This document shows, piece after piece, positions 23,070 through 33,036 of a stretch of 64,000 bases of DNA; positions within the stretch are counted from its first letter, which is position 1, and each line of letters opens with the position of its first letter. Under the pieces are notes generated by a model. That model was given only the letters and a program-made list of their open reading frames with translations. It had not been told where the DNA came from and did not search any database. Origin of the DNA: Streptomyces sp. NBC_00554 (GTDB lineage Bacteria > Actinomycetota > Actinomycetes > Streptomycetales > Streptomycetaceae); the NCBI RefSeq assembly GCF_041431135.1, contig NZ_CP107799.1, forward strand, positions 6,510,001 to 6,574,000. Reading direction: 5' to 3'. Made by a program: the position numbers and the translations under genes.

Positions 23070-24712
23070 CTCTCCTTCTGCAGTACGGACAGCGCGGCGA
23101 TGAGTTCGGCCTGGGGTTCTGGATGTACGTCGAGTGCGTCGAGCGGGGCGAGACGGCGTTCGCGTTCGGTCTGCAGGGCCTTGTCGAGGTAATCGGCGAG
23201 CAGGCGTCCGCCGCGGTCGCGCAGCCGCAGGGCACTGTGCGCCCCGATCCGCTCCGCGAGCCCCTCGCCCGCGGATCGCGCCCTGCGGCCGCCGAGCAGC
23301 GCGGTGGCGACCAGTGCGGCGACCACCTCCGCGTCCTGCGCGACACTCCTGTCGAGGTCGCGCACCTCCTCCTCGGAGTACTCCTCGAGGACGCGCCGCC
23401 AGCGTCGTACGGCCATCCCGATCCTGTGCTCGGCGCTCTCCAGCGTGGGATCACGGTCGGTCAGCCCGGGAGCGCCCGCGGCCGGTTCGCGCCGCCAGGC
23501 CTCGTCCACGCGCTCGTCGGCGGCTGTCACGGAGCACAGCAGCAGCGCGCTCAGGCTCTCGACCAGCGCGTCGAGCAGTTCGCCCGCGGTGCAGTCGAGC
23601 GGATAGGCGCGCCACCGCTTGAGCGCGTCCCCGGAGAGCACGGCCCCGGCCTGCAGACGCCCCCTCACGCGCGCGTGCTCGCTGTCGTACGCCCCGTCGA
23701 CGGCCGCGGTGAGCCGCAGCGCGGCGGCGTACTGCGCGGCGGCCGCGCTGGCCAGTTCGGGCATCCGCGCCTTCAGCGAGTCGAGGACTCCGTAGGCGGT
23801 ACGGGCCATCGCGTCGTGCCGGGCTCCCGGGTCCTCCACCTGGTGTGTGAGCCACGTACGCAGCGGGGCGACAGCGGTGGCGGGCAACAGGCCGCCTCCC
23901 CATGCCGATTCGGGCAGCTCGGGGACGGTGAAGCGGGGCACCTCGCCGAGTCCGGCCTTCGCGAGCAGCGCGCCGTACTGTCGCGAGACTTCGGACACCA
24001 CCTGGTGGGGCACCCGGTCGAGCACGGTGACCAGGGTCGCCTTGTGCTCCTTTGCCGTACGCAGCAGATGCCACGGCACGGCGTCGGCGTACCTGGCGGC
24101 AGTGGTGACCATGACCCAGATGTCGGCCGAGCAGATCAGTTCGGCGGCGAGTACGCGATTGTCGGCGACCAGGGAGTCGATGTCGGGGGCGTCGAGGAGA
24201 GCGAGGCCGCGGGGGAGGGTGTCCGCGGTCTCGATCCGCAGCACCCGTTCCCCGCGTTCGGTGAGCGCGGGCAGGTCGTCGCCGGGCTCCTGATGGGGCA
24301 CCCACACGCGCGTGAGGTCGGGCAGTACCCGCATCCCGCTGAACCAGTGATGGTCCTCCGGGTGGCACACCAGCACCGGCGTGCGGGTCGTCGGCCGCAG
24401 CACGCCCGCCTCGCTGACCCGGCGCCCCACAAGGGAGTTGACCAGCGTCGACTTCCCGGCGCCGGTCGAACCTCCGATGACGGCGAGGAGGGGTGCTTCG
24501 GGTTCTCTCAACCGGGGCACCAAATAGTCGTCGAGCTGTGCGAGTAGTTCGTCGCGGTTGGCACGCGCGCGTGGAGCCCCCGCCAGGGGCAGCGGGAAGC
24601 GTGCGGCGGCGACACGGTCGCGCAGGGCGGAGAGTGCGTCGAGCAGCTGAGGCCGTACGTCCAAGGTCACCACATGCGAAGAATGCCCAATTTTGGAGTC
24701 TTTCTGAAGCAT
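23066..24712 (-). CDS. dynA: Dynamin-like GTPase (DynA-like)
   Basis: 548 residues from ATG 24712. Neither this ATG nor the GTG codons at 24673/24670 (VVTLDVRPQLLDAL) has a clear ribosome-binding site, so the start is uncertain by 13-14 residues. GTPase domain: P-loop GGSTGAGKSTLVNSLVG, LRPTTRTPVLV (switch), LALLDAPDIDS (G3), LVTVLDRVPH (G4-like). A long helical region follows without membrane segments. It is the peripheral partner of the membrane-bound GTPase downstream (4-bp overlap). Inferred role: stabilising sporulation septa together with DynB, as shown for the S. venezuelae pair. Confidence 0.8.
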   Translation of the reverse strand: MLQKDSKIGHSSHVVTLDVRPQLLDALSALRDRVAAARFPLPLAGAPRARANRDELLAQLDDYLVPRLREPEAPLLAVIGGSTGAGKSTLVNSLVGRRVSEAGVLRPTTRTPVLVCHPEDHHWFSGMRVLPDLTRVWVPHQEPGDDLPALTERGERVLRIETADTLPRGLALLDAPDIDSLVADNRVLAAELICSADIWVMVTTAARYADAVPWHLLRTAKEHKATLVTVLDRVPHQVVSEVSRQYGALLAKAGLGEVPRFTVPELPESAWGGGLLPATAVAPLRTWLTHQVEDPGARHDAMARTAYGVLDSLKARMPELASAAAAQYAAALRLTAAVDGAYDSEHARVRGRLQAGAVLSGDALKRWRAYPLDCTAGELLDALVESLSALLLCSVTAADERVDEAWRREPAAGAPGLTDRDPTLESAEHRIGMAVRRWRRVLEEYSEEEVRDLDRSVAQDAEVVAALVATALLGGRRARSAGEGLAERIGAHSALRLRDRGGRLLADYLDKALQTERERRLAPLDALDVHPEPQAELIAALSVLQKER

Positions 24713-24984
24713 ATGGGTATGTCTGCGCGCCGACAGGACACACGGGACGGAAGGGATGACCGGGGGCGCAGGCATAACGAGTGCACAACACCCGATGCGT
24801 GAGACGCCAAAAGCGGTGCACGATTCGTACCCGCCTGCGATTATCAGGACCGCTTCACTGAACCTCCACATCGAGCCACGGAGGCGAAGCGAGCGGGTCG
24901 GGGATTCTGGAGCCCTATCCTTGTCCCCGGCAAGGTCAGGGATCAGCCCACACCCGGGCACCAGGACAAAGGCCGCCACACCCG

Positions 24985-25057
24985 GCCCCCGTAGCTCAGT
25001 GGATAGAGCAGGCGCCTTCTAAGCGCTTGGCCGCAGGTTCGAGTCCTGCCGGGGGCG
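24985..25057 (+). tRNA. tRNA-Arg (anticodon TCT)
   Basis: Full cloverleaf. Acceptor GCCCCCG pairs with CGGGGGC, the D-arm is GCTC...GAGC, the anticodon stem GGCGC/GCGCT has loop CTTCTAA (anticodon TCT, reading AGA), and the T-arm is GCAGG TTCGAGT CCTGC. The CCA end is not encoded. AGA is very rare in this GC-rich genome. An intrinsic terminator follows at 25067-25090. The 3' half of the gene is overlapped in antisense by the end of the convergent epimerase gene. Confidence 0.97.
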
Positions 25058-26044
25058 CAAGTCTCCGCCCTCCCTCCGGGAGGGCTTTTTGGTGGTTGGG
25101 GTGGGGCCTCCGCGCAGGCGGCGTGTGAGGTCGGCGGCGGCTTCCGGCCACTGGGGGTGGTCGAAGGCGAAGCCGGCTTCGAGTAGGCGGCCGGGGGTGA
25201 CGCGGCGGCTCTTCAGCAGGAGTTCGGTGTCCGAGCGCAGGGCGAACGCGCCCAGTTCCGCCATCCACTTGGTTGCGGGCAGGCCCACGGGGACACCCCA
25301 GGCGGCGCGCAGTGCGCGCATGAACGTGCGCTGCGGGAGCGGGGCGGGGGCGGAGAGGTTCACCGGGCCGGCGAGGTCCTCCCGGGCGGCCAGGAATTCG
25401 ACTGCGCGGACGAAGTCGTGGTCGTGGATCCAGGAGACGTACTGGGCGCCGCCCGCGACCGGGCCGCCGAGGCCGAGTCGCGCCAGCCGGAGCAGGACGT
25501 CGAAGACGCCGCCGCGGTCGGGGCTCATGACCATGGCCGAGCGCAGGGCGACCTTGCGGGTGTGCGGGGTTTTGGCTTGTTCTTGCGTACGTTCCCAGGC
25601 TTTGGCGATCTCGACGCTGTAGGCCCAGTAGTCCGGGACGCCGGGTTCGGTGCCGCCGATCACGCCGGTCGCCTCGTCGTTGGGTGCGTCGAAGCGGTGG
25701 GCGTAGACGGTGGCGGTGCTCATCTGCAGCCAGAGCGGAGGAGGTTGCTCGGCGGCCGCGATGGCCTCACCGACGACCCGGGTGGAGTGCACGCGCGAGT
25801 CCATCATCGCCCGCAGGTTGGCCGGGGTGTAACGGCAGCTGACGCTGCGTCCGGCGAGGTTGATGACGATGTCGCTGCCGTCGATCTCCTTGGCCCAGGG
25901 GCCCAGTGTCTCGCCGTCCCAGCGGATTTCGCGGTCGCGCGTCGGCCGTCTGGTCAGGACCACGACCTCATGGCCCACGGCGGTCAGTGCGCGGTTCAGG
26001 ATGGTTCCTACCTGCCCGGTCCCTCCGGGTATGACTACCTTCAT
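25019..26044 (-). CDS. TIGR01777-family NAD(P)-dependent epimerase, ending inside antisense tRNA
   Basis: 341 residues from ATG 26044. Extended short-chain dehydrogenase fold: KVVIPGGTGQVGTILNRALT (nucleotide-binding GxxGxxG), DIVINLAGRSVSCRYT, LQMSTATVYAH and SWIHDHDFVRAVEFL. The TIGR01777 domain ends near DLTRRLRGG (about residue 313). The last ~28 residues, ending RQDSNLRPSA, are read from the terminator and antisense strand of the tRNA-Arg gene, and the TAG stop sits in the anticodon arm. This tail looks like a lost or displaced stop, not part of the fold. The substrate is unknown. Confidence 0.9.
   Translation of the reverse strand: MKVVIPGGTGQVGTILNRALTAVGHEVVVLTRRPTRDREIRWDGETLGPWAKEIDGSDIVINLAGRSVSCRYTPANLRAMMDSRVHSTRVVGEAIAAAEQPPPLWLQMSTATVYAHRFDAPNDEATGVIGGTEPGVPDYWAYSVEIAKAWERTQEQAKTPHTRKVALRSAMVMSPDRGGVFDVLLRLARLGLGGPVAGGAQYVSWIHDHDFVRAVEFLAAREDLAGPVNLSAPAPLPQRTFMRALRAAWGVPVGLPATKWMAELGAFALRSDTELLLKSRRVTPGRLLEAGFAFDHPQWPEAAADLTRRLRGGPTPTTKKPSRREGGDLRPRQDSNLRPSA
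25067..25090 (+). terminator. Intrinsic terminator of tRNA-Arg
   Basis: GCCCTCCC (25067-25074) pairs with GGGAGGGC (25078-25085), followed by TTTTT. It overlaps the C-terminal coding region of the epimerase on the other strand. Confidence 0.9.
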
Positions 26045-26131
26045 CGGGCTCCCCCTCGTTGCGCGACGGCGTGCGGGGCGAGCATATCCCAGATAATTGA
26101 ACATGTTCAAAAACGCGATGAGCCCGAGAGA

Positions 26132-26173
26132 CGCGGAAGGCCCGGCCGGGACATCCCGGCCGGGCCTTCCGCG
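26132..26173 (-). terminator. Strong hairpin after the MMPL gene
   Basis: CGCGGAAGGCCCGGCCGGG (26132-26150) pairs over 19 bp without mismatch with 26155-26173; the loop is ACAT. On the minus strand it follows the MMPL stop by about 10 nt and is followed by a short T run (GCGTTTTTG). Confidence 0.9.
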
Positions 26174-26183
26174 TAAAGCAGGG

Positions 26184-28382
26184 TCAGACCTTGGCCGGTG
26201 CCCGCCTCTCCTCGGCGGGCCCGCCCTCGGAGATGCCCAGCCGCTCGTGCACCGCGCGCAGCGGCTTCGGCGCGTACCAGGCCGTACGGCCGAGCAGCCG
26301 CATGGCCGCCGGAACCAGGACCCCGCGTACGGCCACCGCGTCGATCAGGATCGCCAGGCCGCTGCCCAGCCCGAACATCTGGATGAAGCTGACATTGGCC
26401 GTGCCGAAGGCGAAGAAGCTCACCGCGAGCAGGCCGGCTGCCATGGTCACGATGCGGCCGGTGTGGGAGAGCCCGCTGGTGACGGCGGTCTCCGTGTCGG
26501 CGCCCGCGTCGTGCAGCTCCTTGATCCGGCTGGTCACGAACACCTCGTAGTCCATGGACAGTCCGAAGGCGATGCAGAACATGAGCACGGTCATCGAGGT
26601 GTCCATCGGCTGCGGAGTGAAGCCGAGCAGCGAGGACAGATGGCCGTCCTGGAAGATCCACACCATGACGCCGATCGCCGCGGTGAGGCTGATGCCGTTG
26701 AGGACCAGTGCCCGCAGGGGCTGGACCACGCTGCCGGTGAAGAGGAAGAGGATCACGAACGTGGTGCCCGCCACGAGGCCGATGGCGAACGGGAGCCGGT
26801 CGGCGATCGAGGCCTTGGCGTCGATGAGCCGCGCGTCGTTGCCGCCGACCAGTGCCTCGGTCCCGGCGGGTGGGTCGATGGCCCGAATGTCCGTGACCAG
26901 GTTCTGCGCCTCGTCCGAGTGGGGAGTGAGGTCGCTGATCACGGCGATCCGCTGGGCGTCGGGCCGGCCGAGCGCTGCGGCGGCCGGGCCGGGCGGGGTG
27001 GACCGGCCGTCGCTGAAGGTGCCGGCGGAGGTCTCCACACGGGCCGCGCCGTCGAGCCGCGACAGGTCGGTCGCGTACGCGCTCAGCTCGGCCGGGGCCA
27101 CCGGGCCTGTCGTGACGATCTGCACCGCCGACTCGTCGCTGCCGGTGAAGTCGTTCTGCACCGCGGTGGCGACCTGCCGGCTCTGCGCGCTCTCCGGCAG
27201 CACCCGCTCGTCCGGCGTGCCGAAGACGACGCCGAGCAGCGGACTCGCCGCGAGCAGCAGGATCGCGAGGACCGGCAGTGCGGTCAGGGCGGGCCTGCGC
27301 ATGACCGTACGGGCCAGCCGGCCCCAGAGCGGTGCCTCGGCGCTGCGCACGGTCTTCGCCCAGGGCAGCCGGCCGTTGTTGACCCGGTGGCCGAGTACGG
27401 CGAGCAGTGCCGGTACGACCAGCAGGGCGCTGACGGCTGCGATGACCACGACGCCGATGCCGGCGTAGGCGAACGAGCGCAGGAAGTACTGCGGGAAGAC
27501 CAGCAGGGCGGAGAGCGCGATGGCGACGGTCGCCGCGGCGAAGGTGATGGTCCGCCCGGCCGTCCTCACCGTGTGCCGGAGCGCTTCGGGGACCTCGGCG
27601 CCCTCCGCGAGGTGCTCGCGGAACCGGCTGATCATGAGCAGTGCGTAGTCGATGCCGAGGCCGAGGCCGAGGGCGGTGGTGAGGTTGATGGAGAACACCG
27701 ACACGTCGGTGAGGCTGCCGAGGACGTAGAGCTCGGCGAAGGTGCCGACGATCGCGATCAGCCCGATGACCAGCGGAATCAGCGCCGCGACGACGCTGCC
27801 GAAGGCGATCACGAGCAGGATGAGGATCAGTGGCACGGCGATCGCCTCGGCCACCGCGAGGTCCTTGGCGACCTGGCTGGGTATCTCGTTGCCGACCGCG
27901 GCCGCTCCGCCCGCCTGCACGGTCAGCCCGTCGCGGTCGCCGGTGTACTCGTCGATGATCGCCGAGGCGTTGTCGGCCTGCTCGGTCTCGTCGCCCTTGA
28001 TGTGGGCCAGTACCAGCGCCTCGTTCCCGTCCCGGGAGGTCAGCGAGGAGGCGCCGGTGTCCCAGTACGAGATCACGTTCGCCACGGTCGGCTCGCCCTT
28101 GAGGTCCGAGGTGAGGGCGGAGCCGGCGCGCTCGGCGGCGCCGGAGCCGATGTCGCCGTCGTCGGCCCGGACCAGCAGGACCAGGTTGCTCTCCCCTCCG
28201 AACTTCTCGTCGATGAGCTGCTGAGCGCGCGTCGAGGGCGCGCTCGGATCCTCGAAGCCGCCGCCCAGGAGCTTGCCGAACGCCCCGAAGCCGATGACCG
28301 CCATGGCGACGACAGCCACCGCGGTGAGTATCAGTACGAGCCGCCCCCTGCGGAGGGCAAGCTCCGAAATCCGGTCGTACAT
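26184..28382 (-). CDS. MMPL-family RND exporter
   Basis: 732 residues from ATG 28382 (RBS AGAGGTG 7 nt upstream; a GTG at 28391 is less well placed). Twelve membrane helices in two halves, each following the RND pattern of one helix, a large extracytoplasmic loop and five helices. Characteristic stretches are FSINLTTALGLGLGIDYALL in the first half and MLVMFCIAFGLSMDYEVFVTSR-like sequence in the second (seen as FCIAFGLSMDYEVF). MMPL proteins export lipids or drugs using proton motive force. It is divergent from a TetR repressor with paired operators between them, so a TetR-controlled efflux pump is the likely reading. Confidence 0.92.
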   Translation of the reverse strand: MYDRISELALRRGRLVLILTAVAVVAMAVIGFGAFGKLLGGGFEDPSAPSTRAQQLIDEKFGGESNLVLLVRADDGDIGSGAAERAGSALTSDLKGEPTVANVISYWDTGASSLTSRDGNEALVLAHIKGDETEQADNASAIIDEYTGDRDGLTVQAGGAAAVGNEIPSQVAKDLAVAEAIAVPLILILLVIAFGSVVAALIPLVIGLIAIVGTFAELYVLGSLTDVSVFSINLTTALGLGLGIDYALLMISRFREHLAEGAEVPEALRHTVRTAGRTITFAAATVAIALSALLVFPQYFLRSFAYAGIGVVVIAAVSALLVVPALLAVLGHRVNNGRLPWAKTVRSAEAPLWGRLARTVMRRPALTALPVLAILLLAASPLLGVVFGTPDERVLPESAQSRQVATAVQNDFTGSDESAVQIVTTGPVAPAELSAYATDLSRLDGAARVETSAGTFSDGRSTPPGPAAAALGRPDAQRIAVISDLTPHSDEAQNLVTDIRAIDPPAGTEALVGGNDARLIDAKASIADRLPFAIGLVAGTTFVILFLFTGSVVQPLRALVLNGISLTAAIGVMVWIFQDGHLSSLLGFTPQPMDTSMTVLMFCIAFGLSMDYEVFVTSRIKELHDAGADTETAVTSGLSHTGRIVTMAAGLLAVSFFAFGTANVSFIQMFGLGSGLAILIDAVAVRGVLVPAAMRLLGRTAWYAPKPLRAVHERLGISEGGPAEERRAPAKV

Positions 28383-28399
28383 GGTCTTCACCTCTTGAT

Positions 28400-28448
28400 G
28401 TTTACGCTATTAACATTGACGATGGCACACGATGTTAACGGCGTCAAC
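28400..28448. promoter_or_regulatory. Paired TetR operator sites between MMPL and TetR genes
   Basis: GTTTACGCTATTAACATTG (28400-28418, plus strand) and GTTGACGCCGTTAACATCG (28448-28430, minus strand) match at 15 of 19 positions in inverted orientation. They fill the divergent intergenic region, covering the expected promoters of both genes. Confidence 0.65.
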
Positions 28449-28489
28449 TTCAAGATGTCGGCCACTTCGACTTCGGGCAGGATGGGGTC

Positions 28490-29137
28490 ATGGGATCGAT
28501 CACGGACGGCAAGTCCCGCTACCACCACGGCGACCTGCGCAACGCGCTGATCGAGGCCGCCCTCGAACTCGCGGCCGAAGGCGGCCCCGAACGCGTCGTG
28601 CTGCGCGAGGCGGCCCGCAGCGTCGGCGTGTCACCCACCGCCGCGTACCGCCACTTCAGCGGCCAGGTGGACCTCCTGGAGGCCGTGAAGACCCGCGGCC
28701 AGCTGGCGCTCGCCGATTCGATGGTCGAGGCCGTACGTGCACTGCCCGCACTCGACGATCCGGGCGAGGAGGCCGTGCGCAGGACCGAGGCGATCGGGCG
28801 CGGGTATGTACGTTTCGCGATCGAGCACCCCGGGCTCTACCGCACCGCCTTCTGCCGCACGACACCGGAGGACGGTGACTTCGCCGGCCTCGAAATCCCC
28901 GAGGAAAGACCGGAGTTCGCGGCGTTCGCGCTGCTCTCGGAGACGCTCGACGTGCTTGCGGCGACGGGCCGGATGCGGCCGGAGAACCGGCCCGCGGCCG
29001 AGGTCGCCGCGTGGTCGACCGTCCACGGCCTGTCGCTGCTCATCCTCGACGGCCCGCTCGCCCACCTGCCCGCCGACCAGCGCGACGCGGTGATCGAGCG
29101 CACGCTCACGGCCATCGTCGCGGGGCTTACGCGTTAG
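28490..29137 (+). CDS. TetR-family transcriptional regulator
   Basis: 215 residues. The N-terminal helix-turn-helix is RYHHGDLRNALIEAALELAA then VVLREAARSVGVSPTAAYRHFSGQVDLLEAV, the canonical TetR pattern with YRHF. The C-terminal ligand domain contains YVRFAIEHPGLYRTAFC and AWSTVHGLSLLILDGPLAHL, resembling the WHG-type (TetR_C_33) domain. The ATG follows the divergent operator region by about 40 bp. Autoregulation and repression of the MMPL exporter are inferred from the paired operators. Confidence 0.92.
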   Translation: MGSITDGKSRYHHGDLRNALIEAALELAAEGGPERVVLREAARSVGVSPTAAYRHFSGQVDLLEAVKTRGQLALADSMVEAVRALPALDDPGEEAVRRTEAIGRGYVRFAIEHPGLYRTAFCRTTPEDGDFAGLEIPEERPEFAAFALLSETLDVLAATGRMRPENRPAAEVAAWSTVHGLSLLILDGPLAHLPADQRDAVIERTLTAIVAGLTR

Positions 29138-29265
29138 GCGGCGGGGGCTGGCTCACGCGTTGAGCAGCGGGGCTCGCGCGCTTGGGCAGCGCGGCCCAAG
29201 CGTTGGACAGGCGTCAGCCGGTCGGACCGGTCGAGGTTCCTGTGCCCGCCCGGCCCGGACCGGCT

Positions 29266-29295
29266 CACGTCACGTCACGTCACGTCACCTCACGT
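29266..29295. repeat. CACGT pentanucleotide array over the DUF1876 stop codon
   Basis: Six consecutive 5-bp units, (CACGT)4 CACCT CACGT, at 29266-29295. The stop codon of the minus-strand DUF1876 gene (29292-29290) lies within it. Confidence 0.95.
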
Positions 29296-29562
29296 CAACG
29301 GATGCGACGTCCTGCCCGACTCCTCGTCGATCTCGTCGTGCGCCTTGGTCAGCAGCTTCATCGCCAGTTCGTTGAGCGCCCTGCCACCCGCGACCTCCTC
29401 GCCGACCCTCGGCTGGTTCGAGTCGGAGGGGTGGCGGCTCGCGTACCCGTGGGCGCGCACCTCGCTCCCGTCCGGGAGCCGTACCAGTGCGGCGGCGCGC
29501 GTGCGGTGAGCGTCTTCCTCGAATTCCAGCTCCACGTGCCATCCGACAGCGGTCTGCGTCAT
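29290..29562 (-). CDS. DUF1876 domain-containing protein
   Basis: 90 residues from ATG 29562, whose RBS GGAGGTGAT is near-perfect. The sequence MTQTAVGWHVELEFEEDAHR, TRAAALVRLPDGSEVRAHGY, ASRHPSDSNQPRVGEEVAGG covers the whole DUF1876 domain, a small alpha/beta fold related to dsRNA-binding-like domains and common in actinobacteria. Function is unknown. It is a single gene facing the MMPL/TetR pair. Confidence 0.88.
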   Translation of the reverse strand: MTQTAVGWHVELEFEEDAHRTRAAALVRLPDGSEVRAHGYASRHPSDSNQPRVGEEVAGGRALNELAMKLLTKAHDEIDEESGRTSHPLT

Positions 29563-29741
29563 CACGATCACCTCCGGGTCCCTGCCCGTCGACGGTCCCC
29601 TGTCTACGAGTGTCCTCCCACACCCGGGGGAACGGCCAGGTCACGGAGGGCCGACCAAACGGGTTTCCCCCGAGGGCTGGCAGTCAGGCAAGATGGGGTG
29701 TATCTGCCCACTGCCGATTTCAAGCGTCCGGACGGTTTCTC

Positions 29742-31406
<1,665 letters not shown>

Positions 31407-31408
31407 TC

Positions 31409-31819
31409 TTGCGGCACATCTACCACTGCCCACTGCGCTGGGCGGACATGGACGCGTACGGCCACATCAACAACGTGGTCTTCCTCCGCTATCTCGAGGA
31501 AGCACGCATCGACTTCCTGTTCCGCCCGGAGAAGGATTTCAAGCAGGGGTCTGTGGTGGCGCGCCACGAGATCGACTACAAGCGGCAGTTGGTCCACCGG
31601 CACACGCCGGTGGACATCGAGCTGTGGATCACGGAGATCCGGGCGGCGTCGTTCACGATCACCTACGAGGTCAAGGACCCCGACCAGGTGTACGTGCGGG
31701 CCGCGACGGTGATTGTGCCGTTCGACTTCGAGGCCCAGCGGCCGCGCCGACTCACCGCCGAGGAGCGGGAGTTCCTCGCGGAGTACCGAGACGACAAGGA
31801 CGAGGCCGTCGCCGCATGA
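31409..31819 (+). CDS. Acyl-CoA thioesterase, 4HBT/YbgC-like hotdog fold
   Basis: 136 residues. TTG 31409, three bases after the ettA stop, is the only start that keeps the conserved N-terminus (RHIYHCPLRWADMDAYGHIN). DMDAYGHINNVVFLRYLEEA is the 4-hydroxybenzoyl-CoA thioesterase signature with the catalytic Asp. ARHEIDYKRQLVHRHTPVDI and YVRAATVIVPFD follow. It hydrolyses an acyl-CoA; chain preference is not readable. Co-transcribed with ettA and overlapping the following gene by ATGA. Confidence 0.9.
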   Translation: MRHIYHCPLRWADMDAYGHINNVVFLRYLEEARIDFLFRPEKDFKQGSVVARHEIDYKRQLVHRHTPVDIELWITEIRAASFTITYEVKDPDQVYVRAATVIVPFDFEAQRPRRLTAEEREFLAEYRDDKDEAVAA

Positions 31820-32508
31820 CGGCCCTGTTGCACCTCGCCGACGAGGGGGAGGCGGCGGACCTCGCCGCCTTCCTCGCCCGGCTGATCCACTACGACCGCG
31901 CCGCCGCCGTACGCCTCCAGGCGTCGGGCACCACGCTCGCGGTCTTCGGGCGCCCGCCGTCCTTCGAGGTCCTCGCGATCCGTACGGCGCGCCTTGCCAA
32001 GCCGTACGAGGACGGGCTCGACGTCCTGCTCGACGTGACCGTCTCGGCCGGTGAACTCCTGGAGTCCGTCGACGAGTCGGCGTCCACCGTGGCCGTCCCG
32101 GGGGCCGTCACCGGGCCGCCGTGGGCCGGAGTGCTGCCGCCCCGCCGCGGCTGGCGGCAGGAACCGGGGCTGCCCGCACCGGACGCCGTACGGGCGATGG
32201 TCGCCGCCGCGGTGGCCGAATTCCGGTCCCGTACACAGGAGTTGGCGGTCGATCGGCGTACGCGCGCCGAACTCGACCGGATCGGGCGGGAGATCTGGTC
32301 CCGGCCGGTCGGCGACACCGACCTGCCGGTACGGGCCGCGCACGCGGCGCAGTCCCTGGGATTCCTGCGACCCGCACGCCAAGTCCCGTCCGACGAAAGC
32401 CCATTGGGGCTGTACTCGTCCGGGGCGTGGCTGCGGCTGCGTACGCCGTACGGGTCGATCGCCGTACGCAGGGCGGGACTCGGCGCCCTGGACCTCAGCG
32501 TCCGCTGA
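31816..32508 (+). CDS. Conserved hypothetical protein
   Basis: 230 residues from ATG 31816, overlapping the thioesterase stop by 4 bp, so translation is coupled. Soluble and Ala/Arg-rich. The N-terminal half (LADEGEAADLAAFLARLIHY, then VRLQASGTTLAVFGRPPSFE) looks like an alpha/beta domain, and the C-terminal half (about 130-230) is mainly helical and ends RLRTPYGSIAVRRAG. I recognise no family and no catalytic motif. Conservation of the ettA-thioesterase-hypothetical order in Streptomyces is my recollection, not checked. Confidence 0.75.
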   Translation: MTALLHLADEGEAADLAAFLARLIHYDRAAAVRLQASGTTLAVFGRPPSFEVLAIRTARLAKPYEDGLDVLLDVTVSAGELLESVDESASTVAVPGAVTGPPWAGVLPPRRGWRQEPGLPAPDAVRAMVAAAVAEFRSRTQELAVDRRTRAELDRIGREIWSRPVGDTDLPVRAAHAAQSLGFLRPARQVPSDESPLGLYSSGAWLRLRTPYGSIAVRRAGLGALDLSVR

Positions 32509-32524
32509 ACTCCAACGGCCGGGC

Positions 32525-32929
32525 TCAGCCCGCCGTGTTCACCATCGAGGCCGCCGCGTACGTCAGGTAGTTCCACAGCGTGTGCTCGTGCTCCTCGGAG
32601 AGGCCGAGCTCGTCCACGGCGACGCGCATGTGCTTGAGCCAGGCGTCGTGCGCGGCCTGGTCGACGGCGAAGGGGGCGTGGCGCATCCGCAGCCGGGGGT
32701 GGCCGCGGTTCTCGCTGTACGTCGTCGGGCCGCCCCAGTACTGGATGAGGAACAGCGTGAAGCGCTCCTCGGCCGGACCCAGGTCCTCCTCGGGATACAT
32801 GGCCCGCAGCACCGGATCCCCGGCGACTCCCTCGTAGAAACGGTGCACGAGGCGGCGGAAGGTCTCCTCCCCGCCGACCTGCTCGTAGAAGGTCTGCTCC
32901 TGAAGCGTTCCGCGCCGGATCTCTTTCAC
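32525..32929 (-). CDS. glbO: Truncated hemoglobin, group II (GlbO type)
   Basis: 134 residues from GTG 32929. A 2-over-2 globin: FYEQVGGEETFRRLVHRFYE (helix B with Tyr), DPVLRAMYPEEDLGPAEERF, LIQYWGGPTTYSENRGHPRL and RMRHAPFAVD with the proximal His. WGGP and the downstream Trp (HDAWLKHM) are typical of group II. It binds heme and O2/NO; actinobacterial GlbO is linked to oxygen supply and oxidative stress. It converges on the preceding hypothetical gene with only 16 bp between the stops. Confidence 0.93.
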   Translation of the reverse strand: MKEIRRGTLQEQTFYEQVGGEETFRRLVHRFYEGVAGDPVLRAMYPEEDLGPAEERFTLFLIQYWGGPTTYSENRGHPRLRMRHAPFAVDQAAHDAWLKHMRVAVDELGLSEEHEHTLWNYLTYAAASMVNTAG

Positions 32930-33036
32930 CCGTCCATGGTCTCAGACGGGGTGACGGAGGACTCAAGGCTTAGGACCTCTCGGTATGGAGGGGCTCGGCG
33001 CTCGCCTCCCGGCCCCTCCCGCAGCACAGTGGAGGT

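Noticed and set aside
24985..25057. tRNA-Arg as an integration site (attB)
   Set aside because: No integrase and no direct repeat of the tRNA 3' end were found downstream.
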